The position numbers and the translations under genes were made by a program. Positions 1 through 5,297 of a stretch of 5,297 nucleotides of DNA are shown piece after piece (position 1 is the stretch's first letter; the number at the start of each line of letters is the position of its first letter). The DNA comes from an uncultured Porphyromonadaceae bacterium (GTDB taxonomy: Bacteria > Bacteroidota > Bacteroidia > Bacteroidales > Muribaculaceae): the NCBI GenBank assembly GCA_900552325.1, contig URZG01000168.1:1-5297 (forward strand), given 5' to 3'. The notes below the pieces were generated by a model, which ran no database searches, was not told the origin of the DNA, and was given only the letters and a program-made list of their open reading frames with translations.

Positions 1-918
1 TAAGAAGGATGCCTTGAATTTCTTTGAGAACTTGTAGGAGAGATTGGTCTGGTAGTCGAAGAAGTTCGGATCATATTCCCCTTTCGTCTCCATGGAGGAG
101 AGGAGCGATGCGGCGCGTTTGTAGCGGACGCCGTGCAGCTGCGAGAAACGGCGTGAGGAGGTGCCCAGGGAGGCCGACGCTCCCATCAGCGAGCCCGAGA
201 CGGATGCCTCGAATGCTTCGGGATCCTTGTATGTGATATCGAGTGCCGACGACATCTTGTCGCCGTACTCCACGCCGAAACCGCCGGTGGAGAATCCTAT
301 GGCACCCACCATGTTTGGGTTGATGACGCTCAGACCCTCCTGCTGACCCGATGTGATAAGCTGGGGGCGGTAGACTTCTATGCCGTTGATATATACTGAG
401 TTTTCGTCGTATGTGCCGCCGCGTACGGAGTACTGGCTCGACATTTCATTGTTGGAGTTTACGCCCGCGAGGGTAGACAGCATGGACTCTACGGAACCGC
501 CCGATGCATCGGCGGCCAGGGCGTAAGAGCTCTGGTCGATGGTCTGCATCTGGTTGGTCTGTTTGCGGAAGTCGGTAACCTCTATCTCCTGGAGTGTGTG
601 ATCTTTCGGGCGCATCTGCACGCTCAGCGCCATATCCCCTTTGGGGTTTATGAGCTGACGCCTGAGTTCGTCGTAGCCTATGCAGGAGAATACCACGGTG
701 ATGGTGTCAGCCGCCGGAGCCGACAGTTTGTAGGAGCCGTCGAGTCCGGTGGTTGTACCTATGGCCGTGCCGGCTACGCGCACGGTGACGAACTCCATCG
801 GCGAACTCTCCATATCGGAGACCTTGCCGTGGATCTGTACCTGCGCGGCGACATATAACGGTGCCAAAAGGCACGCAGCCAACAATATAAAGTATGTGAT
901 AAGGGACTTTGCCTTCAT
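1..918 (-). CDS. TonB-dependent outer-membrane receptor, N-terminal part (truncated by window edge)
   Basis: The frame is open from an ATG at 918 down to base 1 (306 codons, no stop), so the C-terminal barrel lies outside the window. Residues 1-25 are a signal peptide with a hydrophobic core (about 7-24) ending in VAA before Q26. Residues 27-103 form a carboxypeptidase-regulatory-like beta domain (IHGKVSD, then TTGLDGSYKLS, then VVFSCIGYDE), typical of Bacteroidetes receptors. Residues 118-230 are the TonB plug: SVRGGTYDENSVYINGIEVY (164-183), then GQQEGLSVINP and YGDKMSSALDITY. The beta barrel begins near 236. Family members sit in the outer membrane and import ligands using TonB energy; the ligand cannot be told from this part. 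No SusD partner is visible, so I do not call it SusC. It lies 99 bases downstream of the small peptide gene on the same strand. The leader carries a strong inverted repeat ending three bases before the ATG, and no Shine-Dalgarno sequence is seen. Confidence 0.93.
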   Translation of the reverse strand, partial: MKAKSLITYFILLAACLLAPLYVAAQVQIHGKVSDMESSPMEFVTVRVAGTAIGTTTGLDGSYKLSAPAADTITVVFSCIGYDELRRQLINPKGDMALSVQMRPKDHTLQEIEVTDFRKQTNQMQTIDQSSYALAADASGGSVESMLSTLAGVNSNNEMSSQYSVRGGTYDENSVYINGIEVYRPQLITSGQQEGLSVINPNMVGAIGFSTGGFGVEYGDKMSSALDITYKDPEAFEASVSGSLMGASASLGTSSRRFSQLHGVRYKRAASLLSSMETKGEYDPNFFDYQTNLSYKFSKKFKASFL

Positions 919-921
919 TAA

Positions 922-962
922 AATCGCGGTTTGACGTATAATTAACGTAAAAAACCGCGATT
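922..962 (-). promoter_or_regulatory. 11-bp inverted repeat (hairpin) touching the receptor start codon
   Basis: AATCGCGGTTT (922-932) and AAACCGCGATT (952-962) are perfect inverted repeats separated by 19 AT-rich bases that contain two ACGT words. On the minus strand the hairpin ends three bases before the ATG at 918 and is followed by a short T run (TTTT overlapping the arm end). It could terminate or attenuate transcription from the peptide operon, hide the receptor's translation start, or be a dimeric repressor operator. The sequence alone cannot choose between these. Confidence 0.6.
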
Positions 963-969
963 AATTATG

Positions 970-993
970 TAGAAGTAATTTAAACAGCTTCTA
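970..993. promoter_or_regulatory. Dyad TAGAAG-N12-CTTCTA upstream of the receptor gene
   Basis: TAGAAG (970-975) and CTTCTA (988-993) form a perfect 6-bp dyad around an AT-rich 12-base centre, in the 99-base gap between the peptide stop and the receptor ATG. The spacing (18 bases between like positions, about two helical turns) would suit a dimeric regulator. A TTTG on the minus strand at 1003-1000 could be a -33 element, but the matching -7 element is poor (TACTTCTA with a 22-base spacer), so I do not claim a promoter. In AT-rich DNA a dyad this size can arise by chance. Confidence 0.3.
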
Positions 994-1017
994 AACGGCC
1001 AAAGTCAGGTTGCTCGG

Positions 1018-1134
1018 CTATGATGCGGAGCGCTCGGAGTGTGTGCCGGAGGCAAAGTGGAGGCGGTTCATCTCTATCGGAGTCAGTTCCGTGGCTCCGG
1101 GTATCTCGGTTTTTGGTATTGTTACGGGTTTCAT
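1018..1134 (-). CDS. Small 38-residue peptide, translationally coupled to the VKOR gene
   Basis: This 39-codon frame runs from an ATG at 1134-1132 to a TAG at 1020-1018. Its start overlaps the VKOR stop as ATGA, the classic arrangement for translational coupling, which is the main evidence that it is real. The peptide starts MKPVTIPKTEIPGAT, continues ELTPIEMNRLHF (residues 16-27) and ends in ASGTHSERSAS. It has no cysteine, no membrane segment and no signal peptide. The central TPxEMNRLHF-like block looks conserved in style and recalls short Bacteroidales peptides or leader sequences, but I cannot name a family with confidence. The neighbouring VKOR protein carries a C39-like domain, and C39 domains bind leaders of exported peptides, so this peptide may be its ligand or substrate (inference). 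It could also be a small regulatory or structural subunit, or a fortuitous frame. Confidence 0.65.
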   Translation of the reverse strand: MKPVTIPKTEIPGATELTPIEMNRLHFASGTHSERSAS

Positions 1135-2126
1135 TTGCGCGATTTGATAAAATTCATCAATCGGTTGACGGCAAGCAGGGCGGCTGCGTAGGCGCTGCCG
1201 GCAAGAACAAGATGCAGCCAGTCAGGTGGCCATGCGTCATGCCATCCGCCGCTCCACAGATATGCGCCGAGCTGGAGCCACAGCAGGGCCTGGGTGGTGA
1301 GGCATAATGTGCACCAGGTACGGGCACGGAACTTCTGATACCATACGCTCCAGAATGTGAAGGGGAGGCAACAGGCGTTTATCGGTGTCAGCACAGGAAG
1401 CGCGCCCGGGTAGAGGAGCAGAATCAGCGTTGATATGGCGAAGTAGCTTATCCCGACCTCGCTCCAGAAGAAGATCCCGAAGAAGGAGGAGGCTTTCCGG
1501 GCGAGGACCGTTTCGCATCCATGCTCACGGATAATGGAACAGATCCGGTCGGAATAACGGTTCTTTATATTGAGTGTCTTGAGGATCAGCATCCATGTGA
1601 CTGTGATTCCGGCTATATCGACGAGCAGAAGCGCTGTTGTGGATACACCGTGCGCGTAGCCGTCGGCAATATATGCGAAAACGACAAGGAACGCCACGCA
1701 AAGCCACAATATCCAGGTCTTGGCTCTCCCGATAATCTCCATAATCCGGTTATGGCGATAGTCTGGTTCGGCGGAATCGGGTGTCGGGAAGGCCTGGAGC
1801 ACAACGCCCGTGAACTCGTTTGTAAAACTGTTGAATGGCTGGGTGACCTGTCGGCCGAAGACCTGATAACACACATCGCCTGCGGGGGTGAACTCCGTGA
1901 CGATAACGAATGCATCTTTTTTCTGTGCGAGGAAAGGCACAGGCACATCCCTCACCGCTTTTTTATCGGAGAGGGATAGTGCCCGTGAATCCACACCATA
2001 ACTTTTAAGTAGTCTGCCGAAGCCGAACAATGACTGGAAAGGCATTTTACGGAAAGCATCATCGCTTGCCGTGGCGGTGTGCGGCACCTGCATCCGGGTG
2101 AGAAAGTCGCTCAGGATTGTCGCCAT
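1131..2126 (-). CDS. VKOR-family membrane oxidoreductase with degenerate N-terminal C39-like domain
   Basis: The protein has 331 residues. Residues 5-112 resemble a C39 peptidase fold (LFGFGRLLKSYGVDSRALSL, VPVPFLAQKKDAFVIVTEF, FTNEFTGVVL). No cysteine occurs before C86, and the usual HFVVV histidine position reads AFVIV, so proteolytic activity is unlikely. Six hydrophobic segments follow, at about 137-155, 163-184, 217-240, 241-262, 271-291 and 302-323. The VKOR core has all four expected cysteines: the loop pair C196 and C204 (CSIIREHGC, followed by ETVLA) and the active-site pair C272-TL-C275. VKOR proteins exchange disulfides with a thioredoxin-like partner and reduce quinone in the membrane. 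Many bacterial relatives carry a fused C-terminal thioredoxin domain; here the protein ends after the last helix, and a separate thioredoxin gene lies six bases upstream. The downstream peptide overlaps its stop. Loop charges put the active site on the cytoplasmic side. Confidence 0.92.
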   Translation of the reverse strand: MATILSDFLTRMQVPHTATASDDAFRKMPFQSLFGFGRLLKSYGVDSRALSLSDKKAVRDVPVPFLAQKKDAFVIVTEFTPAGDVCYQVFGRQVTQPFNSFTNEFTGVVLQAFPTPDSAEPDYRHNRIMEIIGRAKTWILWLCVAFLVVFAYIADGYAHGVSTTALLLVDIAGITVTWMLILKTLNIKNRYSDRICSIIREHGCETVLARKASSFFGIFFWSEVGISYFAISTLILLLYPGALPVLTPINACCLPFTFWSVWYQKFRARTWCTLCLTTQALLWLQLGAYLWSGGWHDAWPPDWLHLVLAGSAYAAALLAVNRLMNFIKSRK

Positions 2127-2132
2127 TCGGAA

Positions 2133-2435
2133 TCAGATATATTCTTCCACTTTAGACAGGAGTGTCTGTCCGTCGATCTCACCCACCGTACGCCACATTT
2201 CCTGTCCGTCGCGGTACACGATGAAAGTAGGGACGGATTTGGCGCCGAGTTCGTCTGCGAGACCGCCGTTGCGGTCGATATCAAACTGGTACACTGCTGC
2301 GCGACCGTCAAGAAGCGCTTTCAGGTCCTCCACTACCGGAGCCATGCGCTGGCAATGAGGGCACCATGTAGCGTAAAATTCCACGAGAACAGTTCCCTTC
2401 TCGTTCATCAGACTGTTGAGTTTTTCTTTATCCAT
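2133..2435 (-). CDS. Thioredoxin-fold protein with CPHC active site
   Basis: The 100-residue protein is a single complete thioredoxin domain, about the length of classical thioredoxin. The active site is W24-C25-P26-H27-C28 after VLVEFYAT, and the cis-proline loop is SVPTFIVYRDG with P69. The CPHC dipeptide is that of the strong oxidant DsbA, not the CGPC of reducing thioredoxins, so this protein may be tuned toward an oxidised state. It starts MDKEKLNSLMNEKG with no signal peptide, so it should be cytosolic. It is the first gene of the unit: only six bases separate its TGA from the VKOR ATG, which strongly suggests co-transcription and a redox partnership with VKOR. The start at 2435 is the natural one for the family. 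No Shine-Dalgarno sequence is seen, only an AT-rich leader, as usual in Bacteroidetes. The name trxA is avoided because the context and active site suggest a specialised role. Confidence 0.95.
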   Translation of the reverse strand: MDKEKLNSLMNEKGTVLVEFYATWCPHCQRMAPVVEDLKALLDGRAAVYQFDIDRNGGLADELGAKSVPTFIVYRDGQEMWRTVGEIDGQTLLSKVEEYI

Positions 2436-2527
2436 TTCGCGTATATTTGTAATTTTGCAGTTAAAACAACAGCCATAGCAGTTTTGTTACAATTTTAAGA
2501 CTGGTTAACTTTATACATTATCCTGAT
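2436..2527. other. Shared intergenic region between divergent thioredoxin and HAD genes
   Basis: This 92-base AT-rich gap must hold start signals for both the thioredoxin-VKOR-peptide unit (minus) and the HAD gene (plus). On the plus strand a perfect -7 type element is visible and listed separately. On the minus strand the best -7 candidate is TAAAATTG (2497-2490), one mismatch from TAnnTTTG, with no good TTTG at the right distance, so I cannot place that promoter. Confidence 0.5.
2450..2457 (+). promoter_or_regulatory. Probable Bacteroidetes -7 element for the HAD gene
   Basis: TAATTTTG matches the Bacteroidetes -7 consensus TAnnTTTG exactly and would place the transcript start about 60 bases before the HAD ATG at 2528. 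The -33 side is weak: TTTA at 2427-2430 with a 19-base spacer is the best match to TTTG. The element lies just upstream of the divergent thioredoxin start. Confidence 0.45.
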
Positions 2528-3208
2528 ATGGTAGTATTCGACTTGGACGATACATTATATAAAGAGCGGGATTTCGTGACCTCTTCGTTCAGGGTTATCT
2601 CCCGCGAGGCGGCGCGTCGTGGCATCATATCCTACGAAAAGGCGCTCTCCATTCTCTATGGCTCACGCGACGGAGCCGGAGCGTTTTCAGGTCTGGCAGC
2701 CGAGATTGCGTCACGCGCTCCGGGATGCGGGCTCTCCGAGGAATGGATGGTGAATACATACCGCACGCACCAACCCGACATTACCCTGTCGCCGGAGACT
2801 CTGCATGTTCTTGAGGAACTGAAACGAAAGGGAATAAAGACGGGGCTGATTACGGACGGGCGTTCCAACACGCAGCGCGCAAAAATCAAGGCTCTGGGCC
2901 TGGAGCGTTTTATGGAGCCCGGTAACATACTTATTTCGGGGGAGACGGGATTCGATAAAAATCACCGCGAACCTTTCGTCATGATGATGGAGCGTAATCC
3001 GGAAGAAAAGGGTTTCATTTACGTGGGTGACAATCCGGCCAAGGATTTCGTATGGCCTAATTCCCTGCGATGGCTGACCGTGCAGCTTGACGACTCCGGA
3101 GGGATGAACATCCATCCGCAGGATATGGACCGCCCAGATTCTTTTCTGCCACGGTATCATATCGGCTCTCTCTCTCAGCTGCTTTCAGGTGAAATACCGA
3201 TAGCCTGA
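2528..3208 (+). CDS. HAD-superfamily hydrolase (probable phosphatase, helical-cap type)
   Basis: The 226-residue protein has the full haloacid dehalogenase catalytic set. Motif I is FDLDDTLY, with nucleophile D5 and acid/base D7. Motif II is GLITDG, with T109. The motif III lysine is probably K144 in GFDKNHREPF. Motif IV is YVGDNPAKDF, with metal-binding D168 and D173. About 80 residues between motifs I and II form an alpha-helical cap (C1 type), as in small-molecule phosphatases and phosphoglycolate-phosphatase-like enzymes. It should be a soluble cytosolic, magnesium-dependent enzyme; its substrate cannot be predicted. The ATG at 2528 is the only sensible start: an in-frame TAA lies at 2462-2464 with no other usual start codon between, though motif I begins unusually close to the N-terminus. 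It is transcribed away from the thioredoxin unit and toward the CotH gene, and ends just before a strong hairpin terminator. It is probably monocistronic. Confidence 0.95.
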   Translation: MVVFDLDDTLYKERDFVTSSFRVISREAARRGIISYEKALSILYGSRDGAGAFSGLAAEIASRAPGCGLSEEWMVNTYRTHQPDITLSPETLHVLEELKRKGIKTGLITDGRSNTQRAKIKALGLERFMEPGNILISGETGFDKNHREPFVMMMERNPEEKGFIYVGDNPAKDFVWPNSLRWLTVQLDDSGGMNIHPQDMDRPDSFLPRYHIGSLSQLLSGEIPIA

Positions 3209-3212
3209 AAAT

Positions 3213-3251
3213 AAATCGCCGCACCATGTTCATTTCATGGTGCGGCGATTT
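3213..3251. terminator. Bidirectional intrinsic terminator between convergent genes
   Basis: A perfect 16-bp inverted repeat, left arm 3213-3228 (AAATCGCCGCACCATG) and right arm 3236-3251, encloses a 7-base loop (TTCATTT). The stem is GC-rich in the middle with A runs on the left flank and T runs on the right, so it can act in both directions. It begins five bases after the HAD stop and ends 21 bases before the CotH-gene stop, exactly where a shared terminator for convergent genes is expected. Confidence 0.92.
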
Positions 3252-3272
3252 GTTTCGCGGGGGAGAGGGTTA

Positions 3273-5168
3273 TCAGCGTGCTACACGGATCGAGGCATCG
3301 GCTCCGCGGCGTTCGATGTAGAGAGAGCCTGCTGCGGGAGCGGCGATACGCACACCCTGGAGGTTGTAATATTCTGCGGGTACATTGGCGGACGAACTGC
3401 CGTCAGCGCTCACCGAACCGATACCCACATAGTCGGGCAGGGGGGCGGCGGGGGTGGTGTCGCGAGCCGGCTCTTCGGTCGTGCCCTCGGTTTCGTAGTC
3501 GCCGAACTGACCTTTGAGCCAGTTGGTTTTCTGTGCCAGCATCTCCACGACACGGTCGCGGCGGGGCATGATGTCGGAGTTGTCGGCTACACTCTGACCT
3601 CCGTCGGGTACAGGCTGGTCGGCCCAGCGGCGACGGTCGGCTTTGGCTGCTTCGGCGATGTGGCCGATATAGTCGTCGATTTCATCGGTGATACCTTTGT
3701 AGCCGGTGTTCATGAACCATAGCCAGGTCTCGCGAACCTTGTCGTTGAACTTCTCGTTGGTACGGATCGAGGGGATCCATGTATTGCCGAAGGGATCGTT
3801 GTCGTAGAAGAATCCGTCGGTAGGGCCGGAAAAGGCGTTACCGCAGTCCCAAAGTGGGGAGAAATGCCATTTCTGCCCTTCGCCGCGATCGCGGAAAAGA
3901 TAGGTGGAGCCGTGATAGGATTCGGTGTGAGAGATAATCTCCTCCACGAGATAGTAGCGGGCGGCGTCGTCAAGGTCGAGATAGCGCCAGAGGTCATCGG
4001 AGTTATTGCCTACGGCGTCGTTCATTGCGGAGAACTGGTCGGTGACGAAACGACGCTGCAGCTCGGAGTATTCCTCGGGGGTGTCGAATGTTATGCGGAG
4101 CGCGTCGAGATAATGGTCGTCGACGCAGCTCTTCTCGTCCATGCGGATCTGGTTTTCCTCCTCGTCGTAATTGTCGAGTTCAACAAGATAACCGCCCGAG
4201 ATGAGCGACGGGTCGGAAACGTTGTCGTCGAGTTCGGTGATGTTCACTCGATCCTCTTCTAAGCGGATTGACTCGGTGAGGAAGTACAGACCGCGGTAGT
4301 CGCCGTTGATAACCACCTCCACGGGTTGCTGGGCAGGGGTCCAGGGGAGACCGATGCGGCGGCCGAGGCTGAAGCCGGTGAAGTTGCGCAGGTAGCCGTA
4401 ACCGTCGTCGGCATGGGCAAGAATGGCGAAGTGCTTGCTTTTTGTGAGGCCGAGCATCTTCTGTTTGGAGCCTAATTTGAGTTTGAACGGTTTTTTCGAG
4501 AATCCTTTACGGGTCCAGTTGCCGCGCGCCTTGATTTCGAGGGGGAGCGGTTCCTCTTTCGAGCCGATGTTTTTGGCACCTTCATCGGCAAGCCACTGGC
4601 AGTCGTTGATGTCGAGCCAGTATTCGCCGCTGAAATAATTTTTATGGTCGAGGTCTTTGGAGATAATCTCGTTGTCGAACTGGCCGTCGGGGCCGTACAC
4701 ATTGATGTACAGTACGGGCAGTGTGCCTGAGATACCGGAGACAGGGGGCTGTTCGCCGCTGACGGTGAACGAGATTCCGGTGGTGGCGTCAGTTGTGTAA
4801 GTGAAAGTTATTGTAATGTCGTTCACGCCGTTGCAGCCGAAATTCGCACCACCACGGCGTGCTGTAAGGTTTGCTGAGGCTGAGATGACGACCTCGCCGG
4901 CGGTCTCCGAGTCGGCGCCGAAGTTGTCGGTCCAGTCGTCATTGGCTATTTTGAATTCACCTTCAAGGTGATCGAGGTGGAGAGTGTACGTGTCGCCTTC
5001 ACGGTTGAACCGGTAGTTGTCAACGGCGTTCCATTGCCCTTCGTTTCCTATTTTGTTACCGCGGAGATACATCACCGGGTAACCGTCGCCGTCGGTAGTG
5101 CCACCGAAAGCGTTCGCGCCTGCGGCCAGCGAGATAGCCGCACACGTCAACAGATTCTTTAAGTTCAT
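3273..5168 (-). CDS. Secreted CotH kinase-family protein with SusE/F-like N-terminal module and sorting-type tail
   Basis: I choose the ATG at 5168 (631 residues). It opens a clear signal peptide, MNLKNLLTCAAISLAAGANA, whereas the upstream in-frame TTG at 5207 lies inside the promoter. Residues 28-136 resemble the starch-binding-type modules of SusE/SusF proteins (PVMYLRGNKIGNEGQWN, EGEFKIANDDW, NFG). Residues 150-557 are a CotH domain: EIKARGNWTRKGFSKKPFKL (211-230), then LRNFTGFSLGRRIGLPW, then VVINGDYRGLYFLTESIRLE, then DLDDAARYYLVEEIISHTES and WHFSPLWDCGNAF (D441 probably metal-binding). CotH proteins are atypical secreted kinases that use ATP; activity here is inferred. A Thr/Pro-rich linker (560-578) leads to a C-terminal segment, EYYNLQGVRIAAPAAGSLYI (599-618), ending RVAR. 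That tail resembles type IX secretion sorting tails, so the product is probably exported to the cell surface or medium. It is convergent with the HAD gene and shares its terminator. Confidence 0.92.
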   Translation of the reverse strand: MNLKNLLTCAAISLAAGANAFGGTTDGDGYPVMYLRGNKIGNEGQWNAVDNYRFNREGDTYTLHLDHLEGEFKIANDDWTDNFGADSETAGEVVISASANLTARRGGANFGCNGVNDITITFTYTTDATTGISFTVSGEQPPVSGISGTLPVLYINVYGPDGQFDNEIISKDLDHKNYFSGEYWLDINDCQWLADEGAKNIGSKEEPLPLEIKARGNWTRKGFSKKPFKLKLGSKQKMLGLTKSKHFAILAHADDGYGYLRNFTGFSLGRRIGLPWTPAQQPVEVVINGDYRGLYFLTESIRLEEDRVNITELDDNVSDPSLISGGYLVELDNYDEEENQIRMDEKSCVDDHYLDALRITFDTPEEYSELQRRFVTDQFSAMNDAVGNNSDDLWRYLDLDDAARYYLVEEIISHTESYHGSTYLFRDRGEGQKWHFSPLWDCGNAFSGPTDGFFYDNDPFGNTWIPSIRTNEKFNDKVRETWLWFMNTGYKGITDEIDDYIGHIAEAAKADRRRWADQPVPDGGQSVADNSDIMPRRDRVVEMLAQKTNWLKGQFGDYETEGTTEEPARDTTPAAPLPDYVGIGSVSADGSSSANVPAEYYNLQGVRIAAPAAGSLYIERRGADASIRVAR

Positions 5169-5204
5169 GGTTTGCAAGAATGTAGTAAGATTTTTATCAC
5201 AGTG

Positions 5205-5236
5205 CAAAGTTACGTATTATTTAACGAATTAACAAA
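5205..5236 (-). promoter_or_regulatory. Bacteroidetes-type promoter of the CotH gene
   Basis: On the minus strand TTTG (5236-5233) is followed after exactly 20 bases by TAACTTTG (5212-5205), a perfect match to the primary-sigma consensus TTTG-N19-21-TAnnTTTG of Bacteroidetes. Transcription should start near 5200, giving a leader of about 30 bases before the ATG at 5168. A perfect dyad, CGAATT-AACA-AATTCG (5225-5240), overlaps the -33 element and could be an operator or chance. Confidence 0.8.
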
Positions 5237-5297
5237 TTCGGAAATTGTTTTGAACCGATTGTTTTCTTTTCTTGCCGCGTCTTGCCGGTCATTTCCG

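Noticed and set aside
1..918. Naming the receptor SusC as part of a polysaccharide utilisation locus.
   Set aside because: No SusD-like gene, glycan enzymes or SusC-specific signature is visible, and the upstream genes are redox-related. Only the general TonB-dependent receptor call is supported.
1521..1979. Open frame of 152 codons on the plus strand, antisense to the VKOR gene.
   Set aside because: It lies entirely opposite a gene with clear VKOR motifs, and its translation shows no domain or plausible start context; it is a shadow of the real gene.
3237..3722. Open frame of 161 codons on the plus strand, antisense to the end of the CotH gene.
   Set aside because: It starts inside the terminator hairpin, its product is Gly/Val-rich from reverse reading of the coding strand, and the opposite strand has a well-supported protein.
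3864..4262. Open frame of 132 codons on the plus strand within the CotH domain.
   Set aside because: It is antisense to conserved CotH motifs, with a low-complexity Val/Gly composition typical of a shadow frame.
5210..5297. Possible C-terminal tail of another minus-strand gene entering from the right edge (a frame ending at the TAA at 5212-5210, another ending at 5221).
   Set aside because: Two frames stay open for under 30 codons with no recognisable motif, and both run into the CotH promoter. The stretch is too short to tell a gene end from AT-rich chance.

Overview
The window looks like a chromosomal segment of a Bacteroidales bacterium, possibly Muribaculaceae or a relative. Four things suggest this. 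There is a TonB-dependent receptor with an N-terminal carboxypeptidase-regulatory-like domain. There is a secreted CotH-type protein ending in a YNLQGVRI-type C-terminal tail. At least one clear Bacteroidetes promoter (TTTG, 20 bases, TAnnTTTG) is present. Start codons lack Shine-Dalgarno sequences and are preceded by AT-rich leaders. Nothing here looks like an insertion sequence, tRNA, rRNA or CRISPR array.

Layout. (1) 1-918, minus: N-terminal 306 codons of a TonB-dependent outer-membrane receptor that runs off the left edge. Its leader (919-1017) holds two inverted repeats, one ending three bases from the start codon. (2) 1018-2435, minus: a compact three-gene unit. In transcription order it encodes a stand-alone cytosolic thioredoxin-fold protein with a DsbA-like CPHC active site, a six-helix VKOR-family membrane protein with an N-terminal C39-peptidase-like domain lacking the catalytic residues, and a 38-residue peptide whose ATG overlaps the VKOR stop codon (ATGA). 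(3) 2528-3208, plus: a divergently transcribed HAD-family phosphatase. (4) 3213-3251: a perfect 16-bp hairpin, a shared terminator between convergent genes. (5) 3273-5168, minus: a secreted CotH kinase-family protein with an N-terminal SusE/F-like module and a type IX secretion-like C-terminal tail, expressed from a well-formed promoter at 5205-5236. (6) 5213-5297: upstream AT-rich DNA with no gene I can assign.

How the genes may work together. Thioredoxin and VKOR families are classic redox partners: VKOR passes electrons between a thiol-disulfide partner and membrane quinone. Three features are unusual. The thioredoxin has no signal peptide. The VKOR loop charges place its catalytic cysteines on the cytoplasmic side. 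A degenerate C39-like domain (in ABC exporters such domains bind peptide leaders) sits beside a tiny coupled peptide gene. The unit could be an undescribed peptide-linked redox module, and this is the most interesting part of the window. Its link to the downstream TonB receptor is only positional. The HAD phosphatase and CotH protein look like independent transcription units.
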